Assembly (NCBI GenBank): GCA_902524545.1 | Contig: CABZDW010000005.1 | Coordinates: 1 to 64,000, forward strand | Source: an uncultured Pelagibacteraceae bacterium | GTDB lineage: Bacteria; Pseudomonadota; Alphaproteobacteria; Pelagibacterales; Pelagibacteraceae | DNA: 64,000 bases | Direction: 5' to 3' | Shown here: positions 56,791 to 64,000 of the stretch, piece after piece | Layout: every line of letters begins with the position of its first letter | Numbering within the stretch: position 1 is the stretch's first letter | The notes under the pieces: model-generated | The model's database searches: none | What the model saw: the letters and a program-made list of their open reading frames with translations, nothing else | What the model was told of the DNA's origin: nothing | Made by a program: the position numbers and the translations under genes

Positions 56791-56818
56791 AATATAAAAG
56801 GAATTGTATTAGATTCAA
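56791..56818 (-). promoter_or_regulatory. Sigma70-type promoter for tmRNA
   Basis: Read on the minus strand: TTGAAT (56818-56813), a 16-base spacer and TATATT (56796-56791). The expected start (~56784) coincides with the GTTGG hairpin that begins the acceptor piece. It lies wholly in the short gap between tmRNA and thyX. Confidence 0.6.
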
Positions 56819-56826
56819 TAACAATC

Positions 56827-57777
56827 ATGAAATTAACGCAAGAACAACAAGCAGAGATTAAAAACCAACAATCCCAAAGTAAAAATACTAAAAGAGTTAC
56901 TGTTCCAGAGTTAGAAAAAATTTTATATGAGGCAATTCCAGCATTAGATCATGGTTTTGTAAGAGTAATTGATTATATGGGTGACGATACTTCTATAGTT
57001 CAGTCAGCTAGAGTTTCATATGGGAAGGGTACTAAACAAGTTTCAACAGACTCTGGTTTAATAAAATATTTAATGCGCCATTGGCATAGTACACCATTTG
57101 AAATGTGTGAAATAAAATATCATGTTAAATTACCAATATTTATTGCACGTCAATGGATAAGACATCGAACAGCTAACGTTAATGAATACTCTGCGAGATA
57201 TTCAATTTTAGATAAAGAGTTTTATTTACCCTCAACCGAAAATCTAGCTGCACAATCTACTAGTAATAGACAAGGGAGGGGAGAAATCTTAGAAGGTGAA
57301 CAAGCCCAAGAAGTTTTAGAGCTTCTAAAGAGTGATGCTGAAAGATCTTATACGAATTACGAAACAATGTTAAACCAAAAATACGATGGCTCAACGATTG
57401 ACGAAAATAAAAAAGGTTTAGCAAGAGAACTAGCGAGAATGAATTTAACTTTAAATACCTACACTCAATGGTACTGGAAAACGGACTTATTAAATTTAAT
57501 GAATTTTTTGAGGTTGAGAGCGGATCATCATGCTCAATATGAAATTAGAGTGTATGCAGATATAATGTTAGATACTTTAAAAAGGTGGGCACCAATCACA
57601 TATGAGGCATTTATGGATTATAGGGTTGGTGGAACGGAAATTTCTGCAAAGGGAAAGGAAGTTATTAAAAAATTTATTCGTGGTGAAGATATTGATATTG
57701 CCAACTCTGGTTTGTCTAGAAGAGAGTGGAATGAACTAATGTTAGCTTTTGAATTAAAAGACAAATTAGTCAAATAG
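56827..57777 (+). CDS. thyX: Flavin-dependent thymidylate synthase ThyX
   Basis: The FAD/NADPH thymidylate synthase that uses methylene-THF only as carbon donor, leaving THF rather than DHF; 316 residues. The ThyX signature [11 protein letters not shown] lies near residues 112-122, with [23 protein letters not shown] before it and [22 protein letters not shown] after. The start is the ATG at 56827; longer readings run into the tmRNA acceptor piece on the other strand. There is no good Shine-Dalgarno before it. Divergent from tmRNA. Confidence 0.93.
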   Translation: MKLTQEQQAEIKNQQSQSKNTKRVTVPELEKILYEAIPALDHGFVRVIDYMGDDTSIVQSARVSYGKGTKQVSTDSGLIKYLMRHWHSTPFEMCEIKYHVKLPIFIARQWIRHRTANVNEYSARYSILDKEFYLPSTENLAAQSTSNRQGRGEILEGEQAQEVLELLKSDAERSYTNYETMLNQKYDGSTIDENKKGLARELARMNLTLNTYTQWYWKTDLLNLMNFLRLRADHHAQYEIRVYADIMLDTLKRWAPITYEAFMDYRVGGTEISAKGKEVIKKFIRGEDIDIANSGLSRREWNELMLAFELKDKLVK

Positions 57778-57790
57778 ACAAATAAATTAT

Positions 57791-58924
57791 ATGACCAAAA
57801 ATAAATTTTTTTTTTCGTCTTTTTTTTTATTATTGGTAATACTAATTTTTTTTAGGTCTCCGTGTTTTTTTTTAGATGAAGGATATTGGCAAATTAGATA
57901 CGACTCATATTATGATTATTCTCTTCAAAATAATTTTTTGAAATCAATTTTGTACGTCTATGATTATGGAGGCTATTTTGAACTTGCGAGGAATATAATA
58001 TCTAAAACAGCAAGCTATTTTCCTTTTTTTTCTCAAAAAATTGATACTTATTTTTCATTATTAATTTATTTAGCTATTTTTTCTTACATTTACTTTTCGA
58101 AATCATTAATTTTCCATAACAAAAATTACAAAATTTTAATTATTTTTCTGATTTTATTCTCACCACCTATGACACCTGAAGTTTGGCTCACTGCTCCACA
58201 TTTAAAAACTTATTTTGGATTGTTTACTTTTATACTACTTTTGCAAGACTCGAGTGTTTTAAATGGTACAAAAAAAATATTATACAGATTTTTAATTATA
58301 TTTAGTGGTTTAAGTAGTATTTATGCAAGTGTGTTTGCGCCAATTTTTTTTTTAAAATACCTCTTTGAAAAAAATAAAGATAACTTCTTAAATTTTTTAT
58401 GTTCTGTAATACCTTTAGCAACAAATATTTTAATATTCTTAAATTTGTTAAATAATGCAAATAGATTTGCTTTCGATATTGGAAAAATTGAAAGTTTTTC
58501 GTATAATATTTTAATTAGACCATTTTTTGGCAGCTCTATTCCAAAATTTTTTTTTAATAAGCTTAGTGTCACTAATTTAGAGACTATTTTAATCGCTGTA
58601 TTTTTGATTTTAATATTTGCAATAACTTTTGCATATAAAATTTTAGAGAAAAAGGATAAAATTATTATATTAATTATTTCCTCTTTTATTTTACATTCAG
58701 CTTTTGTTTTAATTGGATCTTTATACCCAAATTTTGTTGGCGGGAGATATTCGGTAATACCTGGAATAATACTTTTATCATTATTCATAAGATTCTATCA
58801 ATTAGAGAATAATAACTTTTTAAAATATTTGTTTGGCTTACTTATTTTTATGTCTTTATTAATAGGAATTGTTGAGTTTAAGTATTTTTCGCCATTATCT
58901 TATATGTTAGAATGCAAAATATAA
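57791..58924 (+). CDS. Polytopic membrane protein, possible GT-C-type glycosyltransferase
   Basis: A 377-residue protein with roughly nine membrane spans and a Phe/Leu/Ile-rich composition. After the first span the loop reads FFLDEGYWQIRYDS; an acidic residue there is typical of GT-C sugar transferases. Another periplasmic loop has PEVWLTAPHLKTYFG. I do not recognise the family by name. It directly precedes a GT2 gene (start/stop adjacent), supporting a role in transferring or polymerising a surface glycan. Confidence 0.5.
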   Translation: MTKNKFFFSSFFLLLVILIFFRSPCFFLDEGYWQIRYDSYYDYSLQNNFLKSILYVYDYGGYFELARNIISKTASYFPFFSQKIDTYFSLLIYLAIFSYIYFSKSLIFHNKNYKILIIFLILFSPPMTPEVWLTAPHLKTYFGLFTFILLLQDSSVLNGTKKILYRFLIIFSGLSSIYASVFAPIFFLKYLFEKNKDNFLNFLCSVIPLATNILIFLNLLNNANRFAFDIGKIESFSYNILIRPFFGSSIPKFFFNKLSVTNLETILIAVFLILIFAITFAYKILEKKDKIIILIISSFILHSAFVLIGSLYPNFVGGRYSVIPGIILLSLFIRFYQLENNNFLKYLFGLLIFMSLLIGIVEFKYFSPLSYMLECKI

Positions 58925-59674
58925 ATGAATAAGATTTCCAAAAAAAAAATTTATGGTGTTGTAATTTGTTATAATAGCGAACTTGTGATCAAAGATCTTT
59001 ATGAAAGAATTGATAAAGAAAATTTCGATAAAATCTATTTTTTTGATGATAATTCAACTGATAATTCTTATGAAATTGCAAAAAGATTTGATTGGCTTGT
59101 AGTGAAAAACAAAATTAATTTGGGTCACGGTGGTAATTTAAAAAAAGCTGTTGAAACAGCATTTTTAGATGGTGCAGATTACGTTTTGGAAATTCATGCT
59201 GATAATCAATACAATCCAAATTTGATTACTAAAGCTAAAGAATTTATCGATCAAGACTATGCGTTAATTACTGGGTCAAGATTTATTAATAAAAACCCTC
59301 ATAAAGAAGAAGGAATGCCTTTTTTAAGATATTTTTCAAATATAGTGATGAGTAATTTTACTAGAAAAACTTTATCCATTGAATTGACCGAGTTTCATAC
59401 AGGTTTTAAAATTTTTGGTAGAAATTTTTATAATAAGGTTCCATTTGAGAACTGTTCTAATAATTATTTATTTTCTTTTCAGATAATTTTAATGACGAAA
59501 TTTTTTAATTTAAAATATGGAGAAATAAGTATTTCAGCAGATTATGGAAAAAACGTTAATTCTTGTAACTATTATAATGGTTTTATTTATTTAATGTCTA
59601 ATTTTAGTGAAATAATCTTTTATTTTTTAGCAAGATTAAATATTTTTAAAAAAAGAATTTATAAACCTAAATAA
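58925..59674 (+). CDS. Glycosyltransferase family 2 protein
   Basis: A 249-residue GT-A transferase of the dolichyl-phosphate-mannose-synthase-like type. Features: YGVVICYNSELVIKDL, nucleotide-binding Asp in IYFFDDNSTDNS, INLGHGGNLKKAVETAF, and the metal-binding D-x-D-like HADNQYNP. Sugar and acceptor unknown. No C-terminal membrane spans are obvious except a mildly hydrophobic FSEIIFYFLARL. It starts immediately after the membrane protein and overlaps the convergent RmlD-like gene by 8 bases. Confidence 0.8.
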   Translation: MNKISKKKIYGVVICYNSELVIKDLYERIDKENFDKIYFFDDNSTDNSYEIAKRFDWLVVKNKINLGHGGNLKKAVETAFLDGADYVLEIHADNQYNPNLITKAKEFIDQDYALITGSRFINKNPHKEEGMPFLRYFSNIVMSNFTRKTLSIELTEFHTGFKIFGRNFYNKVPFENCSNNYLFSFQIILMTKFFNLKYGEISISADYGKNVNSCNYYNGFIYLMSNFSEIIFYFLARLNIFKKRIYKPK

Positions 59675-60371
59675 TTTTTTTTAATTCTGAGATATTCATT
59701 GATGGATTTGGTGGAAATATTTTTTTCCCTGACTTTTTCTTTACTTGAGGATTATTTTTTTTCGCAAATTCATAAATAGATTGAATTTTTCCACCAATAT
59801 TTATTGTGCCTTTTTTATTTAAAATTTTAGGAATAATTTTTACAAAATCATCGTGAAACATAAAATTTGATTTAATATCTGAAAATGCATATTTATGTAT
59901 AAAAGGTTTCTCACACATGCTTAATCTTATTATCAACGAATTTTTATATAATTTTACTGAACACTCTCCACCAAGTTTTGACCACGCGTAGTTATTGATT
60001 GGCAATATTGGATCTTGTTCTTTATAATTTCCTTTTTTTCCTGGATAAACATAATTTGTTGAAAAATAGATTAGTTTAATTTTATACTTCTCACAAACTT
60101 TTACGATATTCGCTGTTCCAATTATATTTAAATCAATACTTTTTGAAATATTTTTATCATGTATATTCATAGGTCTAGATAAAGCAGCAGCATGAAGAAC
60201 ATATTTTGGTTTTATTTTTTTAAAATAATTATCAATTGACTTAATACTTAATATATTAAGCATTTTTTTATTTGGATAAGAAATATTTAAAATTTTGTTG
60301 TTTTTTTTTAGCGTTTTGGCAAATCTTCCCTCACCACCTGTAATTACAATTTTTTTTTTAATAGATTTCAA
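59667..60371 (-). CDS. RmlD-like NDP-sugar reductase/epimerase (extended SDR)
   Basis: A 234-residue extended SDR. KIVITGGEGRFAKTL is the nucleotide-binding motif; LHAAALSRP, LIYFSTNYVYPG and YAWSKLGGE (Y-x3-K) follow the RmlD/dTDP-4-dehydrorhamnose reductase pattern. It is about 50 residues shorter than typical RmlD, chiefly in the C-terminal substrate domain. A 4-keto-sugar reduction in the deoxysugar pathway is likely. It is the only minus-strand gene inside the locus except the RmlC at the edge. Confidence 0.7.
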   Translation of the reverse strand: MKSIKKKIVITGGEGRFAKTLKKNNKILNISYPNKKMLNILSIKSIDNYFKKIKPKYVLHAAALSRPMNIHDKNISKSIDLNIIGTANIVKVCEKYKIKLIYFSTNYVYPGKKGNYKEQDPILPINNYAWSKLGGECSVKLYKNSLIIRLSMCEKPFIHKYAFSDIKSNFMFHDDFVKIIPKILNKKGTINIGGKIQSIYEFAKKNNPQVKKKSGKKIFPPNPSMNISELKKII

Positions 60372-60434
60372 TTTGATTATTAATTAATAATTTATTCACA
60401 TTATATAAATAAATTATAAGGATAAATATAAATT

Positions 60435-61622
60435 ATGAAAAAAAACTTTCTTAATTTGGGTAAACAACCCATTGCCAATTCCTTTTTAAGTTCCATATCC
60501 AAGAAATCACTTAAAAATGAGTATTTTTACAGATTAATCATGTGTTTTGATACAGAAAATTTCTTAGTTTCAGTTAAAAATCCTGTTAATCCAAAAATTC
60601 AATATACTGATAAATATGCTCATAGAGCATCAGAATCTTTGACCATGCTTAAGGCTTTTAAGTCAGCTGCTAAAAAACTTCAAAAAAGATTTAAACCAAG
60701 AAAAGTAATGGAAATAGGAAGTAATGATGGAGTTTTTTTAAAAAATTTTCCAAAAAAAAAGGTTATAGCTGTAGAGCCATGTAAGAATCTTGCCAATCTA
60801 ACAAAAAAAAAATTTAAAACATATCCAAGTTTTTGGAATAAAAAGCTTTCCAACAAAATATCTAAGAAACATTCAAAAGTAGACTTAATCTTTTCATCAA
60901 ATACAATATCTCATATTCCGAATCTTAAAGAAACTTTTGAATCAATAAATAACATTCTTTCTGATAGAGGTGTTTTAGTGATAGAGGATCCGTCATTGAG
61001 TTCTGTTTTAAAAATAAACTCTTATGACCAATTTTATGACGAACACGTTTATGTCTTTTCTGCATTATCAATAAGTAACATAGTTAAAAATTATCAATTA
61101 AAGTTATTTGATGTAGAAAAAATTAGTAATCATGGAGGATCATTAAGATATTTCATAACTAAAAAAAAAAATTCATTCAAAATAACATCTCGACTTAACA
61201 AGATTATTAACGAAGAAAAAAGACAGGGGTTAAATAATTTTGCAACATTTAAAAAATTTGCCAAAAAAGTAGAAAAATCAAAACAAAAATTAGTTGCTTT
61301 GCTAACTACATTAAAAAAAAAAAATAAAAAAATAATAAGTTATGGCGCAACTTATAAATCAACGACAGTTTTTAATTATTGTAAAATTGATAATAAATTT
61401 TTCCATTATGTAACAGATACAACTAAAAATAAACAAGGAAAATTTACACCCGGTATGCATATTCCAATATTATCACCAGAAAAAGGTTTTAACGAAAGTG
61501 TTGATTACGCTTATCTTGGTGCATGGAATTTCAAAAAAGAAATAATGAACAAAGAAAAAGATTATTTAAAAAGAGGTGGAAGGTTTATAACGCATGTTCC
61601 GCGAGTAAAAATAATAAAATAA
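60435..61622 (+). CDS. Sugar C-methyltransferase (TylCIII/EvaC-like)
   Basis: A 395-residue three-domain enzyme: N-terminal domain (LNLGKQPIANSFL), SAM-binding Rossmann core (KVMEIGSNDGVFLKNF, VIAVEPCKNLANL) and the C-terminal domain with ISYGATYKSTTVFNYCKI and KQGKFTPGMHIPI, all typical of NDP-4-keto-sugar C-methyltransferases. SNHGGSLRYFI is also characteristic. The N-terminal zinc knuckle (two Cys pairs in the family) is missing: only one Cys remains in this area. Upstream AAGGA supports the start. Four bases before the 2,3-dehydratase gene. Confidence 0.8.
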   Translation: MKKNFLNLGKQPIANSFLSSISKKSLKNEYFYRLIMCFDTENFLVSVKNPVNPKIQYTDKYAHRASESLTMLKAFKSAAKKLQKRFKPRKVMEIGSNDGVFLKNFPKKKVIAVEPCKNLANLTKKKFKTYPSFWNKKLSNKISKKHSKVDLIFSSNTISHIPNLKETFESINNILSDRGVLVIEDPSLSSVLKINSYDQFYDEHVYVFSALSISNIVKNYQLKLFDVEKISNHGGSLRYFITKKKNSFKITSRLNKIINEEKRQGLNNFATFKKFAKKVEKSKQKLVALLTTLKKKNKKIISYGATYKSTTVFNYCKIDNKFFHYVTDTTKNKQGKFTPGMHIPILSPEKGFNESVDYAYLGAWNFKKEIMNKEKDYLKRGGRFITHVPRVKIIK

Positions 61623-61625
61623 AAA

Positions 61626-62894
61626 ATGATAAACAAAAATTTCCAAAAATGGTTTAATTCACAAAAAAAATTAAATAAAATTCGGGTTAAGATTAAAAGA
61701 CTCAACGATCTAGAAAACTGGAATTACGGAAAAAAATTGATATTTCATAATAGTCGAAGATTCTTCAAAATAATAGGTATTGAAGTGAAATCAAACTTAG
61801 CTGGTAAAAATTGGGATCAACCAATTATTGTGCAAAATGAGCAAGGAATATTAGGAATAATTAAAAATAAAAAAACAAAGAAATATTTGCTGCAAGCAAA
61901 AGTTGAACCAGGAAACAAAAATAAATTGCAATTATCTCCAACAGTTCAAGCTACTAAAAGTAATTATCAAAGAATTCATAAGGGAAAAAAAACTCCTTAT
62001 TTAAATTTTTTTAAAGACAATAAGGTAAAATTTACAAGTCAGTCAGAACAAGGATATAGATATTTATCTAAATTTAATAAAAATTCGATAGTGGTAGTTG
62101 AAAAAAAAATAAAAGTTTTAAAAAATTTTTTTTGGTTTAGTAGGGAAGATCTAAAATACCTGATTAAAAGAAAAAGTGTATTAAATATGGATACTGTTTC
62201 AGTTTTCTCTTCATTTATAAGAAAAAATACAAATGATTTACCTCATAAAAAAATGCGTGAAATTAAAAATTGGATTAGACAAAATGATAAAATTTTTAAA
62301 TTAAAAATAAAAGTTAAGCCTTTGGCAAATTTAATAAATTGGAAGGTGACACCTGATAATATAACTCATAAAAATAATAAACATTTCTCAGTAATTGGAA
62401 TTAACACCCTTAGTAATAAAAGAGAAGTTACAGAGTGGGATCAGCCAATTATAAAGGGAAAGAGGATAGCATTTGCTGGATATCTAATTAAAGAGTTTAA
62501 TAAAACTGAGCATTATTTGTGTAAATATAATAAGAAGCCCGGATTAAAAAAAAGTACATTATCATGCACAGCCAATACTTCAGATTTAGATAATTTCAAA
62601 ACAAACAATAATCTAAACAGTTTTGAGAAAAAGATGATAAGAGACATTTTCTTAAATAAAAAAAATAAATATAAAAAAATTTATGACAATATTCTTTCTG
62701 ATGAAGGTGGGAGATTTTTTAATTGTGAAATAAAATATAAAGTATTGAAACTACATAATAAAACAAAAGTTGAAATTCCATCAAACTATTTTTGGATATC
62801 ACGAAATCAGATGATCGAAATGATAAAAAGAAAGAAGGTTGATATAGAGGCAAGGCTTCTTTTTGCTTGTGCTAACATAGATAAAATAATTTGA
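61626..62894 (+). CDS. NDP-hexose 2,3-dehydratase (EvaA/TylX3-like)
   Basis: A 422-residue protein built of two tandem copies of the same domain (about residues 20-210 and 228-422). Copy one: RFFKIIGIEVKSNLAGKNWDQPII, then LLQAKVEPGNKNKLQLSPTVQAT; copy two: HFSVIGINTLSNKREVTEWDQPII, then a decayed YLCKYNKKPGLKK. This is the NDP-hexose 2,3-dehydratase family, which removes the 2-OH of NDP-4-keto-6-deoxyglucose to start 2,6-dideoxysugars. It overlaps the next gene at TTGA. Confidence 0.82.
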   Translation: MINKNFQKWFNSQKKLNKIRVKIKRLNDLENWNYGKKLIFHNSRRFFKIIGIEVKSNLAGKNWDQPIIVQNEQGILGIIKNKKTKKYLLQAKVEPGNKNKLQLSPTVQATKSNYQRIHKGKKTPYLNFFKDNKVKFTSQSEQGYRYLSKFNKNSIVVVEKKIKVLKNFFWFSREDLKYLIKRKSVLNMDTVSVFSSFIRKNTNDLPHKKMREIKNWIRQNDKIFKLKIKVKPLANLINWKVTPDNITHKNNKHFSVIGINTLSNKREVTEWDQPIIKGKRIAFAGYLIKEFNKTEHYLCKYNKKPGLKKSTLSCTANTSDLDNFKTNNNLNSFEKKMIRDIFLNKKNKYKKIYDNILSDEGGRFFNCEIKYKVLKLHNKTKVEIPSNYFWISRNQMIEMIKRKKVDIEARLLFACANIDKII

Positions 62895-63817
62895 GAAATA
62901 GAAATAAAATATTACTGATAGGTTACTCTAACATTGCTAGAAAAAGATATATAAAAACATTCATTAAAAATAAAATACCTTTTTGTGTTGCTTCAAAATC
63001 TTTTAAAGGAAAGATTAAAGGTGCCTATAAACATTTTAATAATTACAACAAGGCATTAAATCAATCATATGCAAATATAGTATTATTATCCTTACCAAAT
63101 TCATTACACTTTTATTGGTCAAAAAAAATATTAGAATCTGGCTTTCACTTAATTGTCGACAAACCAATAACAACAAGAGTTGGTGAATTAGATCAGTTAA
63201 TAACAATAGCTAGAAAAAAAAAATTATTATTAAGTGAAGCAACATTTTTTAATTATCATAAACAATTCAAATTTTTGGAAAAATCTGTAGGTAACCTAAA
63301 AAATGTTGAACATGTATTTGCTAACTTCACGATTCCTATGCCAGGACAAAAAACGATATTGTCATCAAAAAAATTAAAGGGTGGAGCTTTAATGGATATG
63401 GGCCCATACGCAGCAGCGATAAATAGAATATTTTTTAAAGAAAATTTAAGTCAAAAAGATATCATAATTAAAAAAAACCTAAAAGGATTAATAATCTCTT
63501 TTGATATTTTTATAAAATATGAAACAAAAATTTTTATTGGCACTTTTAGATTTGGAAATGAATATAAAAATAATTTAACTGTTTATACTGATAAAGGATT
63601 TATAGAATTAAACAGAGTTTTCTCACCCCCCGAGGATCTCAGACTAAGAATTGTTATTGACAAAAAAGATAAATCAAAAATAATTAAGATTAAAAATGAC
63701 GATTGTTTTGAAAATTTTTTTTTAGAAGTTATTAAAAATTTAAAAGAAAAAAAATTTTCTTTTTATTATAGTCGAATGTTAAAAGATGAAAGTTTAAGAT
63801 TAAAGTTAATTAAATAA
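62891..63817 (+). CDS. Gfo/Idh/MocA-family oxidoreductase
   Basis: A 308-residue NAD(P)-dependent reductase. ILLIGYSNIARKRYIKTFI begins the Rossmann fold, LLSLPNSLHFYWSKKILESGFHLIVDKPIT carries the conserved Lys-Pro (DKP in place of EKP), and KLKGGALMDMGPYAAAINRIFF is the substrate region. In deoxysugar pathways such enzymes (TylC1/EryBII-like) reduce the 3-keto group produced after 2,3-dehydration, which fits its position. It starts at TTG overlapping the upstream TGA. It converges with the RmlC-like gene (12-base overlap). Confidence 0.8.
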   Translation: MRNRNKILLIGYSNIARKRYIKTFIKNKIPFCVASKSFKGKIKGAYKHFNNYNKALNQSYANIVLLSLPNSLHFYWSKKILESGFHLIVDKPITTRVGELDQLITIARKKKLLLSEATFFNYHKQFKFLEKSVGNLKNVEHVFANFTIPMPGQKTILSSKKLKGGALMDMGPYAAAINRIFFKENLSQKDIIIKKNLKGLIISFDIFIKYETKIFIGTFRFGNEYKNNLTVYTDKGFIELNRVFSPPEDLRLRIVIDKKDKSKIIKIKNDDCFENFFLEVIKNLKEKKFSFYYSRMLKDESLRLKLIK

Positions 63818-64000
63818 TTCGTCAAAAGTTTTCGCATTTTTATCTTTATCTGTAATTATTATTTTTTTAAGTGGCCATTTAATTGTTATTTTTTTATCAT
63901 TATATAAAAGAGAATGTTCATAACCAATTGATCGATAATCAGTACAACTATAGTTTACTATATTTTCTTTTCCCAAACACAAAAAACCATGAGCAAAACC
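63806..64000 (-). CDS. rmlC: dTDP-4-dehydrorhamnose 3,5-epimerase (N-terminus outside window)
   Basis: Only the last 64 residues are present. GFAHGFLCLGKENIVNYSCT, then the Tyr-containing YRSIGYEHSLLYND and IKWPLKK, are the classic RmlC cupin end. It epimerises NDP-4-keto-6-deoxyglucose, consistent with deoxysugar synthesis beside it. The beginning lies past the right edge. Confidence 0.85.
   Translation of the reverse strand, partial: GFAHGFLCLGKENIVNYSCTDYRSIGYEHSLLYNDKKITIKWPLKKIIITDKDKNAKTFDELFN

Noticed and set aside
56704-56826. N-terminal extension of thyX beginning at the ATG at 56704
   Set aside because: It runs through the conserved tmRNA acceptor piece on the other strand, and the ThyX family starts near MKLTQEQQ; the ATG at 56827 is preferred.
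58321-58788. 155-codon minus-strand frame inside the membrane-protein gene
   Set aside because: The sense strand encodes a coherent polytopic protein that abuts its neighbours; the antisense frame has only low-complexity Lys/Ile content.
1-64000. CRISPR arrays, insertion sequences or transposases
   Set aside because: No regular repeat-spacer pattern and no transposase or integrase-like protein was found anywhere in the window.

Overview
The window looks like the chromosome of a SAR11-type (Pelagibacterales) marine alphaproteobacterium. The DNA is very A+T-rich and proteins are Lys/Ile/Asn-rich. Neighbouring genes overlap or abut, with almost no intergenic space. There is a two-piece, circularly permuted (alphaproteobacterial) tmRNA gene, an rnpB-mraZ junction, a PetP/PetR-like regulator pair, and ThyX. 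Family assignments were made by reading motifs; no database search was run.

Layout. 0-17 kb is housekeeping: petR/petP-like regulators, ilvE, pgsA, uvrC, folB with a pteridine-reductase-like SDR, uvrB, an aspartate/aromatic aminotransferase, a J1-crystallin/ADP-ribosylglycohydrolase-like protein, trxB, an ELM1-family protein, a 2OG-Fe(II) oxygenase, and carB/carA. 16.7-20.9 kb is the macromolecular-synthesis block yqeY-dnaG-rpoD, followed by a tRNA-Val(GAC) with an unusual elbow. 21-24.2 kb is a small surface-glycan patch (methyltransferase, glycosyltransferase-like protein, DegT-family dehydratase) between two tRNA genes. 24.5-26.8 kb holds tRNA(CAT), mlaC, mlaA and a peptidoglycan amidase.

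26.8-48.1 kb is rnpB and then a long division/cell-wall (dcw) operon: mraZ-ftsZ-rsmH-ftsL-ftsI-murEF-mraY-murD-ftsW-murG-murC-murB-ddl-ftsQ-(mini)ftsA-lpxC-bamD-ligA. The cluster is rearranged. ftsZ sits second, murE and murF are fused, and the ftsA position holds a 233-residue protein that keeps an SHS2-like part and a C-terminal amphipathic tail but has no ATPase core. A sigma70-type promoter upstream of mraZ is overlapped by three CCCA boxes at 10-bp spacing, which looks like an MraZ autoregulatory operator.

48.1-55.3 kb holds pepP, uvrD, an AsmA-like protein, fumC and a MazG-like pyrophosphohydrolase. At 55.26-56.79 kb is the permuted tmRNA gene on the minus strand. The 3' end of its coding piece is repeated twice further downstream, and each interval carries one orphan gene (a GIY-YIG-like protein and a 110-residue unknown). 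This looks like stacked mini-islands inserted at the tmRNA 3' end. From 57.8 kb to the edge, after thyX, is a glycan/deoxysugar locus: membrane protein, GT2, RmlD-like reductase, C-methyltransferase, NDP-hexose 2,3-dehydratase, Gfo/Idh/MocA reductase and RmlC epimerase. Together these suggest a branched 2,6-dideoxysugar for the cell surface.
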